Assembly (NCBI RefSeq): GCF_023276355.1
Contig: NZ_JALLPL010000001.1
Location: forward strand, 2,418,001-2,482,000
Source: Haloplanus sp. XH21
GTDB lineage: Archaea > Halobacteriota > Halobacteria > Halobacteriales > Haloferacaceae
Reading direction: 5' to 3'
Length of the DNA: 64,000 nt
A program made the translations under genes and the position numbers. The notes under the pieces were generated by a model. It had not been told where the DNA came from. It ran no database searches and saw only the letters and a list, made by a program, of their open reading frames with translations. This document shows positions 7,377 through 13,974 of the stretch, one piece after another (positions within the stretch are counted from its first letter, which is position 1; each line of letters begins with the position of its first letter).

Positions 7377-8324
7377 ATGGTAGCCGCGATAGAGATCGAC
7401 GACCTCAGGAAGGAATACGGCGACGTGACCGCGCTGGACGGGGTGTCGCTGACGGTCCCCGAGGGGAGTTTCTTCGGTCTGCTCGGCCCCAACGGCGCGG
7501 GCAAGACGACGTTCATCAACATCCTCGTCGGCCTGGTCCGGAAGAGCGGCGGCGAGGCGCGCGTGTTCGACCACGATGTGGAGACCGACTACCGTGAGGC
7601 GCGCGACCGCATCGGCCTCGCGCCCCAGGAGTTCAACGTGGACCGGTTTTTCCCCATCCGCGAGGTGCTGGAACACAAGGCGGGCTATCACGGAATTCCC
7701 GCCGACGAGGCCCGCGAACGCGCCGACGAGGCGCTGAAACAGGTGGGTATCTACGAGAAACGCGACACCCGTTTCGACTGGCTCTCCGGCGGGATGAAGC
7801 GACGCTTCCTCATCGCGCGAGCGCTCGTCACCGATCCCGACCTGCTCATCCTCGACGAACCGACCGCCGGCGTCGACGTGCAACTCCGCCACGACCTCTG
7901 GGACCTCATCACCGATCTGAACGAGGGCGGGACGACCATCCTCCTCACCACCCACTACATCGAGGAGGCCGAACGCCTCTGTGACGAAGTGGCGATCCTC
8001 GACCAGGGGCGGGTCGCCACGGTGAGCACGCCCGACGAACTCATGGACCGCGGCACCGACCGCATCACGGTCACCTTCCGCGAACCGCTCACCTCGCCGC
8101 CCGACATCGCCACCAACGGGAAGGTCGATTCGGTCAGCGTCGAAGACGGCCGTCTCGTCATCTCGGCGTCCCGCGGCGGCCTCGTCGCGCCTGATCTGGT
8201 GCGCGAACTCGACGGCGCGGGCTACGAAATCGTCGACCTGGACGTGTCGCGCACGTCGCTCGAAGAGGTGTTCGTCGAGATGACGCGAAACGGGTCGTCC
8301 GTCGCCGACGGAGGCGAAGCATGA
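7377..8324 (+). CDS. ABC transporter ATP-binding protein (ABC-2 type, DrrA-like)
   Basis: A 315-residue ATPase with a complete nucleotide-binding domain: Walker A GPNGAGKTT (~residues 38-46), Q-loop APQEFN, signature LSGGMKRR, Walker B LLILDEPTAGVD and switch His in TTHYIEEAE. The C-terminal ~85 residues form the extra domain typical of DrrA/CcmA-type exporters. It energises the permease encoded by the next gene, with which it overlaps by four bases. The substrate is unknown; such pairs export drugs, lipids or glycans. Confidence 0.92.
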   Translation: MVAAIEIDDLRKEYGDVTALDGVSLTVPEGSFFGLLGPNGAGKTTFINILVGLVRKSGGEARVFDHDVETDYREARDRIGLAPQEFNVDRFFPIREVLEHKAGYHGIPADEARERADEALKQVGIYEKRDTRFDWLSGGMKRRFLIARALVTDPDLLILDEPTAGVDVQLRHDLWDLITDLNEGGTTILLTTHYIEEAERLCDEVAILDQGRVATVSTPDELMDRGTDRITVTFREPLTSPPDIATNGKVDSVSVEDGRLVISASRGGLVAPDLVRELDGAGYEIVDLDVSRTSLEEVFVEMTRNGSSVADGGEA

Positions 8325-9088
8325 GTCGGAGCACCGTCCAGTTGAAGACGCTGGTCCGCCGGGAGATTCTGCGGTTCGTCAGGCGGCCGTACAACACGTT
8401 CCTACCGCCGATCATCACGAACACGCTCTACTTCGCCGTGTTCGGCGTGATCCTCGGAAGCCGGATCGGGTCGATCGCGGGCGTGAGTTACATCCAGTTC
8501 GTTCTCCCCGGACTGGTCGTCCTCGGGGCCATCTCCGACGCCTTCGAGAACGCCTCCTTCTCCATCTTCCACGGTCGCTGGAACAACTACATCGACGCCG
8601 TCATCGTCACGCCAATGTCGAATTTCAACATGGTCGCGTCCTACGTCATCGCGAGTGCGACGAGAGGCATCGTCACGGCGTCGCTCATCGTCGGTGTGGG
8701 TCTCATCTTCACCTCGGTGCCGCTCTCACACCCCCTGTATCTCGTCGCGTTCCTCCTCGTCATCACGACGCTATTCGGCGGTCTCGGCATCATCGGCGGC
8801 CTCTGGGCCGACGACTTCGACTACCTCACCGTGCTGAACCAGTTCATCCTCCGCCCGCTGGTCTTCTTCGGTGCGGTGTTCTACTCGCTCGAAATCCTGC
8901 CCCCGACGTGGCGAACCGTCTCGCTGTTGAACCCGATGGTCTACATGGTCAACGGCGTCCGATACGGGATGATCGGCGTGACCGAAATCGACCCGAACCG
9001 ATCGCTGGTCGTGCTGTCCGCCGCCGCCGCGGTCGTCCTGCTGGTCGACTTTCTGCTGTTCAAGCGGGGGTACGGCCTGACGGAGTAA
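8321..9088 (+). CDS. ABC-2 type transporter permease
   Basis: A 255-residue membrane protein with about six transmembrane segments (FLPPIITNTLYFAVFGVILG, FVLPGLVVLGAIS, LILVGVGLIF-like and others). It carries the ABC-2 domain, and the C-terminal LLNPMVYMVNGVRYGMIG is a family hallmark. ATGA overlap with the ATPase gene shows it is the channel half of the same transporter. A palindromic repeat region begins 20 nt after its stop. Confidence 0.9.
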   Translation: MSRSTVQLKTLVRREILRFVRRPYNTFLPPIITNTLYFAVFGVILGSRIGSIAGVSYIQFVLPGLVVLGAISDAFENASFSIFHGRWNNYIDAVIVTPMSNFNMVASYVIASATRGIVTASLIVGVGLIFTSVPLSHPLYLVAFLLVITTLFGGLGIIGGLWADDFDYLTVLNQFILRPLVFFGAVFYSLEILPPTWRTVSLLNPMVYMVNGVRYGMIGVTEIDPNRSLVVLSAAAAVVLLVDFLLFKRGYGLTE

Positions 9089-9107
9089 AAGGCCCAAGAC
9101 GGAGACC

Positions 9108-9137
9108 GTCTCATACGGACTATTGTCCCTGTTTACC
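9108..9137 (+). repeat. Isolated left half of the 86-bp palindromic element
   Basis: These 30 bases are identical to 9172-9201, the left end of the full element that follows 64 nt later. The sequence after it (9138-9171) has its own short inverted pair TTCGTC/GACGAA, so this may be a decayed element with a different hairpin. Confidence 0.75.
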
Positions 9138-9174
9138 TATTCGTCCCGTCGTACGCCCGACGAACCGTCGTGTC

Positions 9175-9260
9175 TCATACGGACTATTGTCCCTGTTTAC
9201 CGGTGGTTCGCCGGACTGTTTCGGCGAACCACCGGTACTGACTTACGATAAACCGTATCA
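9175..9260 (+). repeat. 86-bp palindromic element, copy A
   Basis: A near-perfect palindrome over 86 bp. Ends are TCATACGG and CCGTATCA, outer arms contain TATTGT/ACGATA, and the core hairpin is CCGGTGGTTCGCC, a 10-nt loop, then GGCGAACCACCGG. It lies between the ABC permease and trmY, ending 8 nt before the trmY ATG. The central ~50 bases are identical to copy C at 11052. Confidence 0.88.
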
Positions 9261-9268
9261 CACCACCT

Positions 9269-9865
9269 ATGCGCCAGTTCGTCGTCATCGGTCATGACGT
9301 GCCCACGACTCCCGAGTTCGCGCTCGACGACCTCGCCAGCGGCGCCGGCCGCCTCGACGTCCTCTGTCGGTGTGTCACGTCGGCCTTCTTCCTCTCGCAC
9401 GACATCCGGAAGGACGCGCGCGTCCATCTCGTCCTCGACGACGCGTTCACTGTAACCTTCGACGGGAGCGACCTGCGACGACTCAATCCCGACGAGCGAA
9501 GCACGGCCGCGCTGGTTCGGGGCGCGCTGGAGCGCCGCGACGACGCCATCGGCCACCAGCCCGTCGAATCCAGCCCCGGGGTGTCGATCCGCCGCCGGGG
9601 CTTCGAGGCCACGCTGGACGCTCTCGGCGACGAGACGACGCTCGTTCACCTCCACGAGGCAGGGGCGCCTGTGGTCGACCGCGAGCCACCCAGTGATCCC
9701 GTGTTCGTCCTCTCCGATCACCACGACTTCACAGCGCAGGAAGCCGACCTGCTGACCGAGCGATCGGACCTCCGCGTGCGCCTCGGTCCGCGGGCGCTCC
9801 ACGCCGACCACGCCATCACCGTCGCGCACAACTACCTCGACACCGAGGGGTTCCAGACGTACTGA
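9269..9865 (+). CDS. trmY: tRNA (pseudouridine-54 N1)-methyltransferase TrmY
   Basis: A 198-residue SPOUT-class methyltransferase. It uses SAM to convert pseudouridine 54 of tRNA to N1-methylpseudouridine, the archaeal counterpart of the T-loop ribothymidine. N-terminal MRQFVVIGHDVPTTPEFAL, middle SAFFLSHDIRKDARVHLVL, GVSIRRRGFEA and the knot region DPVFVLSDHHDFTAQEADLL match TrmY. Its substrate base is made by Pus10, encoded at 24194-25474. The TGA stop is the first three bases of a palindromic element. Confidence 0.93.
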   Translation: MRQFVVIGHDVPTTPEFALDDLASGAGRLDVLCRCVTSAFFLSHDIRKDARVHLVLDDAFTVTFDGSDLRRLNPDERSTAALVRGALERRDDAIGHQPVESSPGVSIRRRGFEATLDALGDETTLVHLHEAGAPVVDREPPSDPVFVLSDHHDFTAQEADLLTERSDLRVRLGPRALHADHAITVAHNYLDTEGFQTY

Positions 9866-9947
9866 TAGGGATTCTCGTAACTGTCCAGAGATTCTCGCGG
9901 ATACGGTCCCCGCGAAAATCTCTGACGGCTTCGAATAAACCCTATGA
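9863..9947 (+). repeat. 85-bp palindromic element, copy B, starting at the trmY stop
   Basis: The element begins TGATAGGG, whose TGA is the trmY stop codon, and ends CCCTATGA. The outer right arm AATAAACC matches other copies, but the core hairpin is unrelated in sequence: AGAGATTCTCGCGG (9887-9900), a 9-nt loop, then CCGCGAAAATCTCT (9910-9923), 14-bp arms with one mismatch. Confidence 0.75.
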
Positions 9948-10008
9948 GACGGATCGGTTACTGTGTCCCCGCGGTCTCCGACCGCCGAAACTGACGTGCG
10001 ACAGGCCG
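9945..10008 (+). repeat. Truncated palindromic element in tandem with copy B
   Basis: It shares TGA with the end of copy B and begins TGAGACGG, followed by GTTACTGTGTCC, a short hairpin GCGGTC-TCC-GACCGC (9971-9985) and CTGACGTGCGA as in copy C. The right outer arm is degenerate. Confidence 0.6.
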
Positions 10009-10064
10009 GCCGATTCTCGGTGAATCACAACTGTTAAACTCGGCGCTGGCGTTCATTCAGACGC

Positions 10065-10137
10065 GGGCCGGTGGGGTAGCTTGGTATCCTTCGGCCTTCG
10101 GGTGGCCGTAACCACGATTCAAATTCGTGCCGGCCCA
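10065..10137 (+). tRNA. tRNA-Pro (anticodon CGG)
   Basis: A complete cloverleaf: acceptor GGGCCGG pairs with CCGGCCC, the anticodon stem CGGCC/GGCCG encloses TTCGGGT giving anticodon CGG, and the T arm CACGA-TTCAAAT-TCGTG precedes discriminator A. No intron. CCA is not encoded. A TATA-like GTTAAACT lies about 32 nt upstream. Confidence 0.93.
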
Positions 10138-10166
10138 CTTTTCCCGCATTCTTACACCGTGAGCAA

Positions 10167-10343
10167 CGGCCTTCGGGTGGCCGTAACCGCGTCCCCGCGA
10201 GCAGTGCGGGACCGAAGGTCCCGCTGGAAGCCGGCCGCAGGCCGGCGACGAAGCGAGCGGGGGATGACAGTCGCACGCCTGGGAAGCGATCGAAGGGAGC
10301 GACCCGGAACGTCTCGTCCGGGTTCAAATTCGTGCCGGCCCAC
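10167..10343 (+). pseudogene. Broken second copy of tRNA-Pro, 3' half interrupted by ~130 bp
   Basis: The anticodon arm of tRNA-Pro recurs exactly at 10167-10188 (CGGCCTTCGGGTGGCCGTAA then CC). The T arm plus 3' acceptor strand recurs at about 10321-10343 (TTCAAATTCGTGCCGGCCCA). Between them are ~130 bases of unrelated GC-rich sequence, and the 5' half of the tRNA is missing. Sequence after both copies is also similar (TTTCCCGCA, TTAC, TGAGC), so a segment larger than the tRNA end was duplicated. It cannot fold into a tRNA. Confidence 0.7.
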
Positions 10344-10415
10344 GTTTCCCGCACGTTACCGCCTGAGCCACACCCCCGGAAGAGAATTTAACCGTCTCAC
10401 CCCCTACCATCCGGT

Positions 10416-11054
10416 GTGGACGCTCCGTTCGAAGTTCTCGGAATCGATCCCGACGCGGACGACGCAGCGGTCGACAAGGCCTACCGCCGTCGAGTGATGG
10501 AGACGCATCCGGACCAGGGTGGGTCGGTCCGCGAGTTCCAACTGGTCAAGCAGGCCTACGAAGCAATCGAGGCGGGACGGAGCGACGGCGACGCCGAACG
10601 CGGACGCGAACGGGAGCGAAGTCGCCCGGTCGGCACCCGCGTCACCTACCTCAACTACGCCGTCCTCGACGATTACGGCTGGACGCTCGACGACGCGGAC
10701 CTGTTCGAGAACGCCGCCAGCGCGGATCTCGATCCCACAGACTACGGCGAGTTCCGGGTCGAGCCCGGCGAGACGCTGCTCGAAGCGGCCGAGAACAGGG
10801 GGTTCGCGTGGCCCTTCGCCTGCCGAGGCGGAGCGTGTGCGAACTGCGCCGTCGCCGTCGTCGAAGGCGAGATGACGATGCCCGCGGACCACATTCTGTC
10901 GACGGAGATGTACGACCGCGGCATCCGTCTCTCCTGTCTCGGCGGGCCGACGACGGAGGAGATGAACGTGGTCTACAACGTCAAGGAGATGCCGGGACTG
11001 GACGAACTCCGGCTGCCGCCCTACCGCTTCGAGCGGGCGCGGTCGGACGACTGA
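10416..11054 (+). CDS. J-domain / 2Fe-2S ferredoxin fusion protein
   Basis: A 212-residue protein with two parts. Residues ~4-55 form a DnaJ-like J domain (FEVLGIDPDADDAAVDKAYR, then HPDQGG with the HPD motif). Residues ~70-205 form a halobacterial plant-type ferredoxin: VTYLNYAVLDDYGW, cluster motif CRGGACANC and a later Cys in RLSCLGG, ending NVVYNVKEMPG. The ferredoxin part carries electrons for 2-oxoacid oxidoreductases and similar enzymes. The start is GTG, with AATTTAACC about 28 nt upstream. The TGA stop is the first codon of repeat copy C. The J domain suggests contact with a DnaK chaperone or Fe-S assembly. Confidence 0.88.
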   Translation: MDAPFEVLGIDPDADDAAVDKAYRRRVMETHPDQGGSVREFQLVKQAYEAIEAGRSDGDAERGRERERSRPVGTRVTYLNYAVLDDYGWTLDDADLFENAASADLDPTDYGEFRVEPGETLLEAAENRGFAWPFACRGGACANCAVAVVEGEMTMPADHILSTEMYDRGIRLSCLGGPTTEEMNVVYNVKEMPGLDELRLPPYRFERARSDD

Positions 11055-11137
11055 TACGGATTACTGTCCCTGTTTACCGGTGGTTCGCCGGACTGTTTCG
11101 GCGAACCACCGGTACTGACGTGCGATAAACCGTCTGA
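11052..11137 (+). repeat. 86-bp palindromic element, copy C, starting at the ferredoxin stop
   Basis: It begins TGATACGG, the TGA being the stop of the J-domain ferredoxin, and ends CCGTCTGA. The core hairpin CCGGTGGTTCGCC/GGCGAACCACCGG with loop GGACTGTTTC-like sequence equals copy A. Length is 86 bp, the same as copies A and E. Confidence 0.88.
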
Positions 11138-11266
11138 CCCTTAGCGGCGGCGGGCGACCAGTGCAGTCACGAGGACGGCGAGCAGCGTCGCGCTGACGCC
11201 GGCGAGGACCCCACGAAGCCGAACGACGGGGGGAAGGCTAAATAGATGGGGCAGAAACCCGGGGGT

Positions 11267-11731
11267 ATGGACTGTCCGCAGTGTGGTGGCACGCTCACCA
11301 CGTACGCCCTGGACGGCCAGGAAGCGTCCGTCTGTGAGGACTGCGGCTACGTCGGCATCCCGGCCGAACACCGGGGCGATTCCCGTCACGTCGAATCCTG
11401 GGACGACGCCCTCCGTCGATTTTATCGGGCACACGGCACCGACGAGGATCCACGCGTCGAACTGCAACCGCCGCTCTCACGGCCGGGCGACGCCGCGGCA
11501 GAGGAGACGTGGGACGACGCCCTCCGACGGTTTCGGGAGCGACAGGTGGGAACGACGGACGAGGCGTCGGCGGGAGACGAAACGAGCGATGAGAAAGAGG
11601 AAACGAGCGACGAAGACGAGACGGCAGAAGCGGCCGACGGCGAATCGACAGCGGGGACCGAACCGGAGGCCGCCGAGCAGTCGGCGTCACGCCCGCAGTC
11701 GCAGTCTCAGTCCTCGGCGGGCGATTCCTGA
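11267..11731 (+). CDS. Zinc-ribbon protein with duplicated WDDALRRF motif
   Basis: A 154-residue protein. MDCPQCGG and CEDCGYVG form an N-terminal TFIIB-like zinc ribbon (residues 3-26). [15 protein letters not shown] and [14 protein letters not shown] repeat at ~42-56 and ~83-96. The last ~55 residues are acidic, Glu/Ser/Thr-rich and disordered. I prefer ATG 11267 because CTAAATAG lies ~26 nt upstream, fitting a leaderless transcript; an in-frame ATG exists at 11246. The gene's tail overlaps the convergent salactin gene by 25 bp. It may bind nucleic acid or basal transcription partners, but no function is proven. Confidence 0.75.
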   Translation: MDCPQCGGTLTTYALDGQEASVCEDCGYVGIPAEHRGDSRHVESWDDALRRFYRAHGTDEDPRVELQPPLSRPGDAAAEETWDDALRRFRERQVGTTDEASAGDETSDEKEETSDEDETAEAADGESTAGTEPEAAEQSASRPQSQSQSSAGDS

Positions 11732-12741
11732 GTCTGGCGACTGCCGTCCTCTTCTTGTTCTTGCTCCTCGTCGGAGCGTGCGGCGACCAAGGCACCCCGG
11801 GCGACGCTGTAGAGCGGTTCGTCCACGCTCTGAACGTCGCTGATGGAGAACGGAATCGACGCGTCGCGGAGGTGGTCCTCGAACAGTTTCTCGAAGCCGC
11901 GGGGACTGGACGTCCCGCCGGTGACGACGACGGGCACGTCGAGGCCTTCCTCGACATCCTCCTCGTCGACTTCGCGCGCGATGTTCTCGATGACGTAGTC
12001 GAGCAGATTCTCGTAGTAGATGGCGAGCGCGCCCTCGACGCCGCCCACGTCCGTGCGGAAGTCGAGTTCGAAGTCGTCCTCCTTGATGGAGGTGACCTTG
12101 TCGACGGGGGTGCCCGTCGCCTGGGCGGCCTGCTCGTCGATCCAGTCGCCACCGCGGGCGATGGAGAACTTCATGACGGGGACGGCGTAGTAGGACAGGC
12201 AGACGTTGGTCATGCCCGCGCCGAAGGAGACGCCGAGGCCGGTGAAGTTCTGGTTGGCGAGTTCGGAGTAGATGACCGCCATCCCCTCGTTGATGGGTTC
12301 GGTCTCGTACCCCATGTCGCCGAGCATCGACTCGAGCGTCTTCTCGTGGTACAGCGTCGAGAGTTCGGAGTCGATGGGATCGGCAGGACTAGAGAAATAG
12401 AGGCGCTCGCCGGGATGGTTCGGCTGGCCAACGACCTGTTCGGTGATGAGCTTGATCATCGGAATCGCGGAGGACTCCTCCGAGGAGAGGATGCCGTGTT
12501 GCATCGGGCGGCGCGTCTCCTCGTTGAAGATGTTCGCGAAGTTGAGGGCGTCGTCGCCGACGACGTACACCTTGTCGTCCTTGCGAATGTGGAGGACATC
12601 GCTCCGGGAGAGCATCTGCTCCGCCATGTCGGAGTACTCGATTTCGACGAAGGAGTTCCGCTGTTGGACGAAAACGGTCTCCGAACCCTCCTGCTGTGCC
12701 GAGATGAGATTCATGGTGCCGACGTCTAGGCCTTTTGCCAT
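11707..12741 (-). CDS. Actin/MreB-like cytoskeletal protein, salactin type
   Basis: A 344-residue actin-Hsp70 superfamily ATPase. N-terminal [19 protein letters not shown] is the phosphate-1 loop, [20 protein letters not shown] the second, and [17 protein letters not shown] the adenosine loop. The sequence closely fits the haloarchaeal salactin group, known to form dynamically unstable filaments and to take part in DNA partitioning or cell-shape control. A TATA-like CATCATAAA lies ~28 nt upstream of ATG 12741, so the upstream Met codons are less likely starts. The C-terminus is a short acidic tail. The tetraspan DUF7139 gene lies upstream on the same strand. Confidence 0.88.
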   Translation of the reverse strand: MAKGLDVGTMNLISAQQEGSETVFVQQRNSFVEIEYSDMAEQMLSRSDVLHIRKDDKVYVVGDDALNFANIFNEETRRPMQHGILSSEESSAIPMIKLITEQVVGQPNHPGERLYFSSPADPIDSELSTLYHEKTLESMLGDMGYETEPINEGMAVIYSELANQNFTGLGVSFGAGMTNVCLSYYAVPVMKFSIARGGDWIDEQAAQATGTPVDKVTSIKEDDFELDFRTDVGGVEGALAIYYENLLDYVIENIAREVDEEDVEEGLDVPVVVTGGTSSPRGFEKLFEDHLRDASIPFSISDVQSVDEPLYSVARGALVAARSDEEQEQEEDGSRQTQESPAED

Positions 12742-12802
12742 ACGCGTGTGATACTCAGTCGTCATCATAAACGTTCGCCAAAGTGTCCGACTGATTACCT
12801 AG

Positions 12803-12820
12803 GTCTGACGCCCGTCAGAC
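12803..12820. promoter_or_regulatory. GTCTGAC-N4-GTCAGAC palindrome upstream of salactin
   Basis: A perfect 7-bp inverted repeat separated by GCCC, about 60-80 nt before the salactin start and upstream of its TATA-like box. The same heptamer occurs twice in direct orientation near 13909-13928, between the DUF7139 start and the next gene. It may be an activator or repressor site. Confidence 0.35.
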
Positions 12821-12873
12821 GGTCGAAAACGGCGGTTGTTGAATCGGAAGACGGCGGTGGGCGACGCGTGAAG

Positions 12874-12938
12874 CCATGACCGGTGGTTCGTCAAGGCGGC
12901 CCGTCGGACCACCGGGACACAGTTCGATAACCGTCTCA
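12874..12938 (-). repeat. Palindromic element, copy D (degenerate), starting at the DUF7139 stop
   Basis: Read on the minus strand it begins TGAGACGGTTATCGAACTGT at the TGA stop of the DUF7139 gene. It continues CCGGTGGTCCG, a divergent loop, then CGAACCACCGG. The far right arm is lost. Its orientation follows the gene, as in the plus-strand copies. Confidence 0.65.
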
Positions 12939-13865
12939 GCGAGAGAACATCCCCTTCGCCCGGTCGAGCAGGCTCTCGTCGTCGGTCGCGATCTCCTCGG
13001 CCTCCTGTTGCTGTCGGAGTTCGGTCAGCGCCGCGGTCTGGTCGTCGACGCCCGTCGAGGCGTCCGTCTGCTGTTCGCGACCCTGGAGTTTCCGCAGGTT
13101 CGACAGCGCGTCGTCGACGTCGTTGCCGGACGACCGGACGGTCGTCGCCTCGGCGTTCTCGAAGGACTCGCGGTCGACCTCCACATCGGCGTCGGTGTTG
13201 AGATCGAGGCGCTTGGTGTTTTTCCGGTTGACCCCACCCCAGGAGAGCTCGGTGTCGGCCATCGCCTCGTCGATGTCGCGGCGCACCTGTTCGTCGGAGA
13301 CGGTGTTCGTCGCACCGCCGCCGGACGCCGCCCCATCGGCGCTGCCGGTCGCTCCGCCACTACCGCTACCGGCGGACGTGCCCGGCGCCGCCCGCTCCAC
13401 CTGATGGCCGACCAGCGCCGCCCCCGTCGCGCCGACGACGGCGACGAGTCCGACGGCGTAGATAGCGATGATCCGTGCGCTGTAGTCCGGCGACCGCGAG
13501 ACGTTCCAGTTCATCGGATACACCGAGACGAACGCCGCGACGGCGAGCAGACACACCGCGAGCCCGCCGAGTGCGGCGTAGGTCATCCGCTGATCGCCCG
13601 GCAGGAGGACGACGATGCCGAGCAACAGGATCGGAAAGCCGCCGGCGGAGGCGACGACGGCCACCTCACGGAGGGCGAAGGCCGTGCCGTTCGGCCCGCT
13701 GACGACCGCGGACAGGAGAAAGACGGCGATGCCGACGGCGCCGAGGGCGATCCCCCCGAAAAAGAGCGCGAACCCGAGATAGACGTCCGTCTCCGTCTCG
13801 GGGTCGCCGATGTATCGACCGTACCACTCGAAGAGGACGTTGTCGGGCGTGCCGTCCATGCTCAT
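12936..13865 (-). CDS. DUF7139-type tetraspan membrane protein (possible division factor)
   Basis: A 309-residue protein with four transmembrane segments in the first ~150 residues (FALFFGGIALGAVGIAVFLL, VVASAGGFPILLLGIVVLL, AALGGLAVCLLAVAAFV, IIAIYAVGLVAVVGATGAAL). A Gly/Ser-rich linker follows, then a conserved cytoplasmic block DTELSWGGVNRKNTKRLDLN and a helical tail. I recall this family as including CdpA, a membrane protein of the haloarchaeal division ring, but cannot confirm that. Position next to an actin homologue fits a cell-architecture role. The TGA stop is part of repeat copy D. Confidence 0.8.
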   Translation of the reverse strand: MSMDGTPDNVLFEWYGRYIGDPETETDVYLGFALFFGGIALGAVGIAVFLLSAVVSGPNGTAFALREVAVVASAGGFPILLLGIVVLLPGDQRMTYAALGGLAVCLLAVAAFVSVYPMNWNVSRSPDYSARIIAIYAVGLVAVVGATGAALVGHQVERAAPGTSAGSGSGGATGSADGAASGGGATNTVSDEQVRRDIDEAMADTELSWGGVNRKNTKRLDLNTDADVEVDRESFENAEATTVRSSGNDVDDALSNLRKLQGREQQTDASTGVDDQTAALTELRQQQEAEEIATDDESLLDRAKGMFSR

Positions 13866-13974
13866 TAGTGACCCTTACAGGCTCATCCCACATGACTGTT
13901 GGCGCCCCGTCTGACGCGGGTCTGACGCCGTATCCGAAGGCTTATACTCGGACTGGCCGACCGCCCACGTACGA

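Noticed and set aside
10138-10343. tRNA intron or second functional tRNA-Pro
   Set aside because: The 5' half is absent and the interruption falls beyond the variable loop, where haloarchaeal introns are not normally found; a decayed duplicate fits better.
11141-11245. Minus-strand open frame ending in a membrane-like VLAGVSATLLAVLVTALVARRR
   Set aside because: Hydrophobic and GC3-rich, but no ATG, GTG or TTG in a sensible place; it would have to start inside the opposite-strand zinc-ribbon gene.
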